From Candidatus Hydrogenedentota bacterium (GTDB lineage: Bacteria > Hydrogenedentota > Hydrogenedentia > Hydrogenedentales > JAGMZX01): a DNA stretch of 64,000 nucleotides. This document shows positions 17,083-25,241 of the stretch, one piece after another. How positions within the stretch are numbered: the stretch's first letter is position 1; each line of letters starts with the position of its first letter. Below the pieces are notes generated by a model that saw nothing but the letters and a program-made list of their open reading frames with translations, was not told the DNA's origin and searched no databases. The DNA is taken from positions 65,694-129,693 of the forward strand of contig JAKQEQ010000019.1 of assembly GCA_029556545.1 (NCBI GenBank), read 5' to 3'. The position numbers were made by a program, and so were the translations under genes.

Positions 17083-18034
17083 TCCCGCGCCGGTCCAGCG
17101 CACGTCCAACGGTGTACACCACGCCGTAATTCATGAGAAACGCCGCGAAGGCGATGAACATGGGCGCGTCTTGGCGGACCACCACCTCGATCAGGATGCA
17201 GAGACCCGCCTGAATCAGGTAAAGGACCAGCGGGTTCTTCCCAAGTACACCAAGATGAGGCAAGCGGACGCGCGCGATATCGCAGAGGAGATAGAACGCG
17301 GCGAGCGTCAGGAAACACAAGCCTGTGGAATATAGAACGTAGGGCGAGGTCATCGCGTACTGCGAAAAGGGCCAGAACGGCTTGAATTCTCCCCAGGCCG
17401 CGCCGAAGAGCCACCCCATCCCGACTAGAACGGCGCCGAGCCCCAAGGTCGCGGTCAGGATGCGCCGCCGCTCGCCCGTGGCAACGATGTCCCACGCGAC
17501 TGTGCCGAGCAGGATCACCAGTGTGTAGCTCAGCGTCCCGAGGGGCCCGCCGTTGATCGTGTTCGCCAGCGCCCACGCGCCGTAGCCCGTGAGACGGAAT
17601 ACGGCCTCGTACAAAACGAGATACACGCACCCGGCCAGCACGCGGACGCACATGGACCGCTCCAGGAACGGCAAGGCCAGAAACCCCGCGCAGCCGATGT
17701 CCATGAGCGCATCCCAAATACCTACCTTGAGATCAAACCCGCCGTAGAGGAGTCCGAGCACCATGAGCAGGCCGTAGCGGCGCGCGGCGTGCAGATAGGC
17801 CGCCTTGCGCCCGTCCGCCGCGACCCGACGCGGCAGCGAGATGCGAAAGCCCATGCCCACGACGAAGACGAACAGCGGCGCGATGGTATCCGCATAGGAA
17901 TAGCCCTCGCGGTGATGCTTGAACACCCACGGCATCGCGTCGAAGATGCCGAGCGAGTTCACGAGCACCATGCCGAAGATGGCGTAACCGCGCAGTTGGT
18001 CAATGGCGATGACGCGCGTGGTCGTGGAGATCAT
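17066..18034 (-). CDS. Heparan-alpha-glucosaminide N-acetyltransferase-like membrane protein (DUF1624/DUF5009 type)
   Basis: A 322-residue membrane protein with about nine helices. It opens with IDQLRGYAIFGMVLVNSLG, the signature of HGSNAT/DUF1624/DUF5009-type membrane acyltransferases, followed by the PLFVFVVGMGFRISLPRR loop. Relatives move acyl groups from CoA across the membrane onto glycans. The ATG at 18034 overlaps the stop of the secreted sugar-binding protein gene by 4 bases, so the two are coupled. That suggests a joint role in glycan processing, which is an inference. Confidence 0.78.
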   Translation of the reverse strand: MISTTTRVIAIDQLRGYAIFGMVLVNSLGIFDAMPWVFKHHREGYSYADTIAPLFVFVVGMGFRISLPRRVAADGRKAAYLHAARRYGLLMVLGLLYGGFDLKVGIWDALMDIGCAGFLALPFLERSMCVRVLAGCVYLVLYEAVFRLTGYGAWALANTINGGPLGTLSYTLVILLGTVAWDIVATGERRRILTATLGLGAVLVGMGWLFGAAWGEFKPFWPFSQYAMTSPYVLYSTGLCFLTLAAFYLLCDIARVRLPHLGVLGKNPLVLYLIQAGLCILIEVVVRQDAPMFIAFAAFLMNYGVVYTVGRALDRRGIILKL

Positions 18035-20556
18035 GGCGTCCAGAACGGCTGCACCTCGACAAAATTGAAGGCGGTCTTGTGTCCGACCGAGCCGCCGGGC
18101 GCGCCCTCGGGCCAGTCCGTGATGCTGAGCATGGCCGTCTCCCCGTGCGCGCGGAACACGATACGATGGAAATTGAACCATGCCGGGTTTGCGCTGTTGT
18201 ACGGCCCGAGTTCATGGGAGTAGCAACTGGGATAGGCGTATTGGAACCCATATTCGTCCAGCGATTCGCTGCCTTCGACCGTGATCGCGATCCCAAGCGT
18301 CTGGCGCGCATCGAGATTATCCCGATCGGCGCTGATGAGCTTCACCGAATACAGCCGCCCCGGTTCGAGTTCGCGCAGCGTTTGGCGCACGGTATTCGGG
18401 CCTTTTGCCGACCGGGTCATCACACAGTAGTGGTCGCCCTGGCGTGTGCGCGGATACCGCCCTTGAAGCCAACTGAACCCCTCGAACGATTCGCTATGGA
18501 TGGCCGTCTCTTCCGCCTTGTGGACCTCCCAGTCATCAAAACCGTAGGCGAAGTCGCCATTCTTGAGGTGTGGCAGCATGTAAGGGTCCCGCGAAAAGCG
18601 CGTGCGATTTCCCTCGATGCAGTAATGGCGCAGCAGCTTGTGCGCGAAACGCAGCGATTCCTCGTCCGCGTAGGCGGCCATGTACTCCATGATGCCGTAG
18701 AGCCCCTCGAACGTCGGGTCCGTCGCCAGCGTGTGGAATTGCATGTCGAGAAAAACGTGGTAGTCCACGCCGGGGTTGACGTTCAGCGTCTCGGGCGGCG
18801 CGGACAGGTAGCCGAGGCAAACGACAAGACGTTCATTCACGTCTGTTTGTCGCTCGCGCCATTGAGTGAGTGCGCGCGTGATCTCGCGCTGGATGTCCAG
18901 TCGCGCCCGCTGTTCGGACGGCTCTTCCGACAAGTATTTCTCCCACGAGAACTTGCCGCCCGAGGCCGCGACCAGATTCAAGAAATCCAGGCCCGTCCGG
19001 TCTCGGAAAATATCCGTGCACCAGGCGTAGAAGGTCTTGCCCGCGAATTTGGGGCTGTCGCAAAGCCGCCGCAACGCCTCGCTCCATGCTGCGTAATGCG
19101 CCTCGCTCGCGTACAGAAACTCGTCCACCATAATGCCGCTGAACCCCGGTTGCGTCACCGCCGGATTTGCGGCCCACGCCTCGTAGACCGCATCCGCCGT
19201 GGGCGCGTCCGCCGCGCCGAGTCCCGGCAGCGAGGCATTGCCGATCCAGCGCCTGCCCTCGCGCAGCCACTGCTCGAACTCCTCCGGCGGCACGTCGCTC
19301 CGCGTGATCAACACGTTCACGTGCGGCAGCACGTGGCGCTCCATATAGGCCCAGTCGTATTCCGGGTACGCCTCGATGTGCCGCGTGGAAGGGTAGTAAC
19401 AGAACAGGATTTCCGGAATCGCGCGGACGATCACCCGCGCACCCGCGCCGTTCTCGATGCGCAGGCGGTGCGCGGCCGCATCAAGGAACCGCATGGCCTC
19501 CGACGCGCCCGTCTCCGGATTCACGCGCCACACGATCGGCGTGGCCTCCTCATCAAGCGTCACAGGCGCGGGGGCATCTTGCCCCCCATTGCACGCGAAA
19601 AACACCCAACCCTCGCGCGGATTCTCGAAAGACAACGTCGTGGATGCCGCGTCTCCGACCGCCACATCGAGAAGTTCCGTGACGAAGTTGTTAAGGACCT
19701 TGCCGTTTGTTCGCGCGGGCGGGTCTTCATCGGGCCAAGTGTAGGTAATTGTACCGGGAATCTCGGCAATTAGCGCGTCGTCCTTGTCCCGCGCGCGCGC
19801 GACAAGTTCGATACGCGCAATCTCCCCGGGCTGGATGTTGCCCATGCCCGCCACGATGGGCGTCGTGGTCCACGCCCTCGGTTCCTTGTTGTTGTGTTCG
19901 ATCCAACCGCTCTTGTGGCCGTCGCGGAAATGCTCGGCGCGAACTTCCTTCCTTGCGTCATCCATTCCCAGTATCTTCAGGTCTATTTCAAAGATGAGCG
20001 TGCTGTTCTTGAAGTCCGGCGCATGAGCAAGGTAATGCGCCGTCGGCAGGTCCTCGGCCCGCGTCGTCAACAGGCACGGCGCGCGCCACAGCCCCCCGTT
20101 CCCGCCCCAGTCATACACGGATACCGCGATCAGATTGCGCGCGCCGAAGCGAAGAAACGCGGTCAAGTCCACAATAATCGGTGTATCGGCGCAGGTGATC
20201 TCCGTCGCGTCCCCGTAGGCGTTAACCCGCGCGCCGTTGCAGTAGACGACGCAGGCGTCGTTTACCGCGCCGATCACGAACCAGACGCGACGCCCTTCCC
20301 ATTCGGCGGGAAGGTCCGCCGTTCGCCGGTACCACGCATGGCCGTCCACCGCCGGATAACCCTGCGTCTCCCAGGACCGCCCCGCGCTCATCACGGCCCA
20401 CGCCGCGTCGTCGAATTCCGGCGCATGCCAACCCGCCTGCTCGCCCGTGCCCTCCGGGTCCGGCGCGAAGCGCCAGTCCGCAATCAGATCGAGGGACGCC
20501 GGCTCGACGGCGCCGGCAAGCCCCAGCACGATGAGGGATGCTGCTGATAAGAACAT
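18031..20556 (-). CDS. Large exported protein with GH2-like sugar-binding N-domain
   Basis: An 841-residue protein with a short signal peptide (MFLSAASLIVLGLAGAVEPA). Residues ~20-170 look like the GH2-type jelly-roll: WRFAPDPEG, WHAPEFDDAAWAVM, HAWYRRTADLP, VYCNGARVNAYGD and LIAVSVYDWGGNGGLW. A central ~400-residue part (YDWAYMERHVLPHVNVLITR, GIMVDEFLYASEAHYAAW) resembles a TIM-barrel-like or unassigned glycosidase region. The C-terminal ~180 residues look like a carbohydrate-binding jelly-roll. GGAGG precedes the ATG. A 17-bp family-B hairpin core (19570-19586) lies in frame within the gene. No catalytic pair could be assigned. Confidence 0.72.
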   Translation of the reverse strand: MFLSAASLIVLGLAGAVEPASLDLIADWRFAPDPEGTGEQAGWHAPEFDDAAWAVMSAGRSWETQGYPAVDGHAWYRRTADLPAEWEGRRVWFVIGAVNDACVVYCNGARVNAYGDATEITCADTPIIVDLTAFLRFGARNLIAVSVYDWGGNGGLWRAPCLLTTRAEDLPTAHYLAHAPDFKNSTLIFEIDLKILGMDDARKEVRAEHFRDGHKSGWIEHNNKEPRAWTTTPIVAGMGNIQPGEIARIELVARARDKDDALIAEIPGTITYTWPDEDPPARTNGKVLNNFVTELLDVAVGDAASTTLSFENPREGWVFFACNGGQDAPAPVTLDEEATPIVWRVNPETGASEAMRFLDAAAHRLRIENGAGARVIVRAIPEILFCYYPSTRHIEAYPEYDWAYMERHVLPHVNVLITRSDVPPEEFEQWLREGRRWIGNASLPGLGAADAPTADAVYEAWAANPAVTQPGFSGIMVDEFLYASEAHYAAWSEALRRLCDSPKFAGKTFYAWCTDIFRDRTGLDFLNLVAASGGKFSWEKYLSEEPSEQRARLDIQREITRALTQWRERQTDVNERLVVCLGYLSAPPETLNVNPGVDYHVFLDMQFHTLATDPTFEGLYGIMEYMAAYADEESLRFAHKLLRHYCIEGNRTRFSRDPYMLPHLKNGDFAYGFDDWEVHKAEETAIHSESFEGFSWLQGRYPRTRQGDHYCVMTRSAKGPNTVRQTLRELEPGRLYSVKLISADRDNLDARQTLGIAITVEGSESLDEYGFQYAYPSCYSHELGPYNSANPAWFNFHRIVFRAHGETAMLSITDWPEGAPGGSVGHKTAFNFVEVQPFWTP
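19570..19586. repeat. Family B hairpin core inside a coding sequence
   Basis: GGGGGC-ATCTT-GCCCCC is a perfect 6-bp stem. Its core is the reverse complement of the second hairpin of the intergenic family-B repeats (GGGCAAGATGCCC). It is read in frame as part of GGQDAPAP in the 841-residue exported protein. Confidence 0.6.
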
Positions 20557-20570
20557 GGTTCAAGCCTCCA

Positions 20571-20660
20571 CTCGTTCGCAGTTCACGCTTCAGGGTGCTC
20601 TTGTTCGTAGTTCACACTTTAGTGTGTCTTCAAGACAGCCTGAAGGCTGTACTACAAACC
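20571..20660. repeat. Family A palindromic repeat array, copy 2
   Basis: The core at 20603-20659 matches 1158-1214: GTTCGTAGTTCA, hairpin CACACTTTAGTGTG, linker, hairpin CAGCCTGAAGGCTG, then ACTACAAAC. The first hairpin stem differs from copy 1 at several positions but stays fully paired. A partial hairpin precedes it at 20584-20599. It fills the gap between the exported protein and the Tat-type oxidoreductase. Confidence 0.8.
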
Positions 20661-20677
20661 CGTTCGCAGTGCACGCT

Positions 20678-21970
20678 CTACGCGCGAAACTCCGCGGGCA
20701 ACTCATATCCCTCGCGATACGTGCGCCCCAGCAGCGCGGTCGCCTCGGCGTCGCCGACGCATTCGCACCGGTCCTCGTCAAACACAACGCGCCGCTGTAC
20801 CCGCGTCGCGATATTCCCCAGATGACAAAGCGCGGACGACACGACGCCTTCCCTTATCGGCGCTTGCAGTTTCGTCGGGTCGTTCGCCTTGACGCAATCA
20901 AGGAAGTTGCGCACGTGCGCGTCCTTGTCCGCGCCTCCGCCGAGGGGTTTCTTCTCCTCGCCGATCAACGTGACTTCACAGCCGCCTCGCCCGATATCGA
21001 GCGTGCCCTTGTCGCCATAGAAAATCACGCCGTTGTCGTGGCCGTCCATCGGGTAATCCGTCCACAGGCGCATCTCGAAGACCAGATAGGCGTCGTCATA
21101 CTCGTAAGTGACCAATTGCGTGTCCGGCGTCTCGTGGTCGTCATCGTAGTAAAGCTGCCCGCCCGCCGCCGTCACCGCCTTCGGCAATCCCGCGCCCAGT
21201 CCCCAGCGCGCCTGGTCAATCTGATGAATGCCGTCATTCGCGATGTCGCCGCAGCCGTAGTCCCAGAACCAGTGCCACTGGTAGTGCCAGCGGTTCTTCG
21301 TGAAGGGCCGCTTCGGCGCGGGGCCCAGCCACATGTCGTAGTTGACGTTCGGCGGCGGGTCGGTCTCCGGCTCGCGCCCGATGGCCCCGCGCAATTGATG
21401 ATTTATCGCCTTCGCGAGGCGCACCTTGCCCAGGCCGCCGTCCCGCAAGAACGCCACGGCCTCCCGGATGCCGCCGCTGCTTCTGCCCTGCGTGCCGTGT
21501 TGTACGCACTTGCCGTGCTTCTTCGCCGCCGCCTCGATCGCGTAGCCCTCGCGGATGTTGTGCGAACACGGCTTCTCGACATACACGTGCTTGCCCGCCT
21601 GCAACGCGAGAATGGCCAGCAGCGTGTGCCAGTGGTCGGGCGTCGCGATGCTGACGCTGTCCACCTCCGGGTCGTCGAGTATCACGCGAAAATCGTCGAG
21701 CAATCGCGTCCGCGCCGGCTCGCGCAGTTCCCGCGTGATGCGCACCCGGCGCTCCGGGTCCACGTCGCAGATGGCGACAATTTCGCAGTCCGAGAATGCG
21801 CCAAAGGCTTGCGTGTGTCGTTTCCCCTGATTGCCCGCGCCGATGATGGCATGACGCACCCGTTCGCTGGGCGCAGCCTTTGCCCCGCGCGCCCCCGCCG
21901 CCAACAGCCCCGAGGCGACAAGCGCCTTGCCCGTGCTTCGCAGAAACTCCTTGCGCGATAACCCGCTCAT
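20678..21970 (-). CDS. Tat-exported Gfo/Idh/MocA family oxidoreductase
   Basis: A 430-residue protein. The N-terminus SRKEFLRSTGKALVASGLLAAG is a Tat-like signal (single Arg variant, RK instead of RR) ending near AKA. The mature part has VRHAIIGAGNQGKRH (Rossmann), the EKPCSHN motif with the family Lys, and the conserved WHWFWDYGCGDIANDGIHQID segment typical of the large exported Gfo/Idh/MocA subfamily common in planctomycete-type genomes. Members act on sugars or glycan units outside the cytoplasm with tightly bound NAD(P). The ATG at 21970 has AAGGAAGG upstream. It is divergent from the sugar isomerase-like gene. Confidence 0.9.
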   Translation of the reverse strand: MSGLSRKEFLRSTGKALVASGLLAAGARGAKAAPSERVRHAIIGAGNQGKRHTQAFGAFSDCEIVAICDVDPERRVRITRELREPARTRLLDDFRVILDDPEVDSVSIATPDHWHTLLAILALQAGKHVYVEKPCSHNIREGYAIEAAAKKHGKCVQHGTQGRSSGGIREAVAFLRDGGLGKVRLAKAINHQLRGAIGREPETDPPPNVNYDMWLGPAPKRPFTKNRWHYQWHWFWDYGCGDIANDGIHQIDQARWGLGAGLPKAVTAAGGQLYYDDDHETPDTQLVTYEYDDAYLVFEMRLWTDYPMDGHDNGVIFYGDKGTLDIGRGGCEVTLIGEEKKPLGGGADKDAHVRNFLDCVKANDPTKLQAPIREGVVSSALCHLGNIATRVQRRVVFDEDRCECVGDAEATALLGRTYREGYELPAEFRA

Positions 21971-22167
21971 GACGCCTTCCTTTCGGTTAAACCCACCTGC
22001 CGTATGATAAGCCAACGCGCGCCGAATACGAAATTCACTGTGACGTGTTTTTCCCGTGCCGGAGATGTGCTATCGTAGCCGCGAGTCCCGTCTCCGCGCA
22101 CCGGGCGCGCCGACGGTGCTCATGGGAACCGGTACGCAGCCGCGCACGGCGCGGGGGAGTAGTCGTC

Positions 22168-23748
22168 ATGCACGATCACAAGCATCATTTGGGGTGTTGC
22201 GGGTGTCACTTGGAGCCGATGAAGCGGCGCACGTTTCTGGCCGCGCTCGGTGGAACCGCCGCGAGCGCCGCCGCGGTAAGCGGCTGCGCCACGACGGGCG
22301 CGCGGCGCGCTCCCGTCGCCGCGGCGCGCGGCGAAGCCCGTATACGCCCCACGCGCCCGCGCAAGACCCTGGTGGTGCAGCCCGCGCTGGCGTATCACCT
22401 GTTCCACCGCCACGAACAGACGAGTTGGCGGCCCTGGGGCGGCCTGCACACCGAGGACGACGTGCAACAGGAGATCGCGCGCATCGACGGGGAGTTGAAA
22501 GCCCTGAAAGCACGCACGGAATTCCCCGTCGAGTTCCGGTCCGTCGCGCGCGTGACGAATAAGGCGGAAGCCGTGGTCCTGCGCGACGGCGACGCGGACG
22601 TGATGCTGGTCTACGCCGCGACCGGCGGTCTCGACGAAATCGAGACGCTGCTTTCGCCGGACCGGCGCAACCTGGTCTTCGTGCGCCACGAATCCGGCCC
22701 CGTGTATCTGTGGTACGAGATTGCCCATCCCCGTCTCCTGCGGAAAACCGTGGACGAGTACGGCCAGCCCGGCCTCGAACCCGCCGACGTCGTCGTGGAC
22801 GAACCCGCTGACCTGCTCTGGCGGTTACGGTCTTTTTACGCGCTGAAAAACACCGTCGGCTCTCGGATCGTCTGTATCGGCGGCGCAAGCGGTTGGGGCG
22901 AGGGCGGCCAGGTCGCGCCGCAAGTAGCCGCCGAACTCTGGAAGATGGAACTGATCGACGAGCCTTACGAAGACCTGGGAAAGCGCATTGTCGCCGCGCG
23001 CAACGACCCCGATCGCGTGGCTCGCGCCGAGGCTGCGACCGACGCCTACCTGGACCTGCCCGGGACCAAACTCGAAACGGACCGCGGCTTCATCGCGCGC
23101 GCGTTCCTGCTCACCGAGATTTTCGAGGACCTCATGGAGGAGATGAACGCTCCGGCCATCACCGTCAACCATTGCATGGGCACCATCATGCCGCTGTCCG
23201 AGACAACGGCCTGCATGCCCCTCACCTTCATCAACGACGATGGCGGCATGGCCTTCTGCGAGTCGGATTTCGCCGTGATCCCGTCCGGCATCCTCTTACA
23301 CCACATCGCGCAGACGCCCGTGTTCCTGCAAGACCCGACCTATCCGCATCACGGCATAGTCACGGTCGCCCACTGCACCGCGCCGCGCAAGATGGACGGA
23401 AAAACCCTCGAAAAAGTGCGGATTCTTACCCATTTCGAGTCCGATTATGGCGCGGCCCCGAAAGTCGATATGCGACTCGGCCAGACCATCACCATGATCG
23501 ACCCGGACTTCGCGGACAAACGGTGGATCGGCTTTCGCGGCACGATCAAGGCCAACCCGTTCCTCGATATCTGCCGCTCCCAGATTGACGTGGCCATCGA
23601 GGGCGACTGCCATCGACTCGCCGAGGAAATGCGCGGTTTCCACTGGATGCTCGCCTATGGCGACCACCTGAAGGAAACGGGCTACGCCCTGCGCAAACTC
23701 GGCATCGGCTGGTACAACCTCTCCGACGACCGCACCATCGAGGCGTAG
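22168..23748 (+). CDS. Tat-exported L-fucose/arabinose isomerase-fold protein
   Basis: A 526-residue protein. Residues ~18-42 (MKRRTFLAALGGTAASAAAVSGC) form a twin-arginine signal followed by a lipobox-like SGC, so export and lipidation are likely. The mature part resembles the FucI/AraA superfamily: NHCMGTIMPLSETTACMPLTFIND, then CESDFAVIPSGIL and VFLQDPTYP, with acidic residues and His at positions expected for the metal site. A His/Cys-rich lead (HDHKHHLGCCGCH) precedes the signal. An alternative start at 22219 has GGAG at 6 bases and would drop it. It is followed 5 bases later by a Gfo/Idh/MocA gene. Isomerase activity is inferred and the substrate unknown. Confidence 0.72.
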   Translation: MHDHKHHLGCCGCHLEPMKRRTFLAALGGTAASAAAVSGCATTGARRAPVAAARGEARIRPTRPRKTLVVQPALAYHLFHRHEQTSWRPWGGLHTEDDVQQEIARIDGELKALKARTEFPVEFRSVARVTNKAEAVVLRDGDADVMLVYAATGGLDEIETLLSPDRRNLVFVRHESGPVYLWYEIAHPRLLRKTVDEYGQPGLEPADVVVDEPADLLWRLRSFYALKNTVGSRIVCIGGASGWGEGGQVAPQVAAELWKMELIDEPYEDLGKRIVAARNDPDRVARAEAATDAYLDLPGTKLETDRGFIARAFLLTEIFEDLMEEMNAPAITVNHCMGTIMPLSETTACMPLTFINDDGGMAFCESDFAVIPSGILLHHIAQTPVFLQDPTYPHHGIVTVAHCTAPRKMDGKTLEKVRILTHFESDYGAAPKVDMRLGQTITMIDPDFADKRWIGFRGTIKANPFLDICRSQIDVAIEGDCHRLAEEMRGFHWMLAYGDHLKETGYALRKLGIGWYNLSDDRTIEA

Positions 23749-23753
23749 CGGCC

Positions 23754-25241
23754 ATGCTCAACGTGGGGTTCATTGGCTGCGGCAGGATCGCGGACCTGCA
23801 TGCGCGGGGCTACGAAAACAACCCGGACGCGCGCATCTACGCGCTATGCGACAACGACGCGGACCGGCTCGCCGCCCGCGTGAGCGCGTGGGGCGCGGAT
23901 CGCGCCTATCGCGACTACCGCGAGTTGCTGGCGGACCCGAACGTGGACGCCGTCGAGGTACTGGTTCCCTACGATCTGCACGAGGAGGTCGTCGTCGCGG
24001 CACTGCGCGCGGGCAAGCACGTCGCCTGTCAGAAGCCGATGACGACCAGCCTCGCCAGCGCGGACCGCATGATCGCCGCCGCGCGCCGGGCCGGGGTGCT
24101 CTTCAAGGTGACGGAAATCTACGTCACCTATCCGCCCATCGCGTTTGCGAAGAAACTCATCGACGACGGCGCCATCGGCGAACCCGTCGGCATGCGCATC
24201 AACTACATTGCCAGTCCCAAGGGCGGCTGGAGAGTCGAGGCGCATACCTACGAGCAGCAGGTCCGCATCGCCGCACAAGGGTTCGGCCTCGAAACCTTCG
24301 ACCACGGCCACCACGAGTGGGCCGCGGCCTGGTATCTGCTCGGTGAGGCGGAACGGGTTGCCGCGTGGATCGACTCGCTCAACGGCGTGGTCGACGGCCC
24401 AGCCACAGCCATGTGGAAGTGCCGCGGTAATAAGCGCTACGGCGTCATCGACTTTATGTTCGCGCCAGACCTGCACATTCCGACCAAATACTACTCGAAC
24501 GACGAGTTGTACCAGATTGTCGGGTCGAAGGGCGTCATCTTCATCCATCGCGGCACGGGCGAAATGATGGACCGGCCCCCGGTCAGCCTTTTCGACGGTC
24601 ACAAATGGACGCATTTCGAAGACGTCGCCGGCGACTGGGGCTTGGGCTTCGTCCACTCCACGCACAACTTCATCCGCGCGGTCCGGGGCGTCGAGAGACC
24701 GCTGCTCACGGCGGACGAGGGCCGGGAAGTGCTGCGTTTCGCCCTGGCGGTGATGAAGGCGGCCCGTTTGCGCCGGGAAGTCTACCTGGACGAGTTGGAG
24801 CGCCCCCTGCCGTGGTTGTACTACCAGTGGCGCCGCCTGCGCGAACGTCGCGACTGCGTTGTCCGCCCGAAGCGGAAGTCCCGCTGGGGCGCGCGGCTCG
24901 CGAAGTACGCCCCGCAAGCGCACGATCTCACCCTCGGCCTGAAGGACCGCTTCGACGGCGCGGCGGCGGGCGACTGGGCTTGCCTCATCGCACTGCATCT
25001 GGTGGGGGAGGGCGGTGTCGCGGACGAACACTTCGCGTTCGACATCAAGGACGGTCACCTTGACGTACGGCCCGGCGAGTTTCCGTTGAGCGCCGACCTG
25101 ACCCTGCACATTCCCGCCGGCGTGTGGGCCGCGATGATCCTCGGCAAGAAGCGCATCGAGGCGGCGGTATTACAGGGCTTGATCAAGTACGACGGCGTCG
25201 TCGAGAAGGCGCTGCCGCTGCGCGACGCCTTCAAACTGTGA
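23754..25241 (+). CDS. Gfo/Idh/MocA oxidoreductase fused to SCP2-like sterol-carrier domain
   Basis: A 495-residue protein without a signal peptide. Residues 1-~360 are a Gfo/Idh/MocA enzyme: VGFIGCGRIADLHARGYE Rossmann motif, QKPMTTSL in place of the usual EKP (Gln for Glu), and substrate-domain motifs FDHGHHEWAAAWYL. Residues ~400-495 read as an SCP2 domain: FAFDIKDGHLDVRPGEFPLSADLTLHI, AAMILGKKRIEAAVLQGLIKYDG. SCP2 domains bind lipid-like or hydrophobic ligands, and the pairing with a sugar-type dehydrogenase is unusual. It is 5 bases after the isomerase-like gene and overlaps the transporter gene by 4 bases, so these three form one operon. Confidence 0.82.
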   Translation: MLNVGFIGCGRIADLHARGYENNPDARIYALCDNDADRLAARVSAWGADRAYRDYRELLADPNVDAVEVLVPYDLHEEVVVAALRAGKHVACQKPMTTSLASADRMIAAARRAGVLFKVTEIYVTYPPIAFAKKLIDDGAIGEPVGMRINYIASPKGGWRVEAHTYEQQVRIAAQGFGLETFDHGHHEWAAAWYLLGEAERVAAWIDSLNGVVDGPATAMWKCRGNKRYGVIDFMFAPDLHIPTKYYSNDELYQIVGSKGVIFIHRGTGEMMDRPPVSLFDGHKWTHFEDVAGDWGLGFVHSTHNFIRAVRGVERPLLTADEGREVLRFALAVMKAARLRREVYLDELERPLPWLYYQWRRLRERRDCVVRPKRKSRWGARLAKYAPQAHDLTLGLKDRFDGAAAGDWACLIALHLVGEGGVADEHFAFDIKDGHLDVRPGEFPLSADLTLHIPAGVWAAMILGKKRIEAAVLQGLIKYDGVVEKALPLRDAFKL

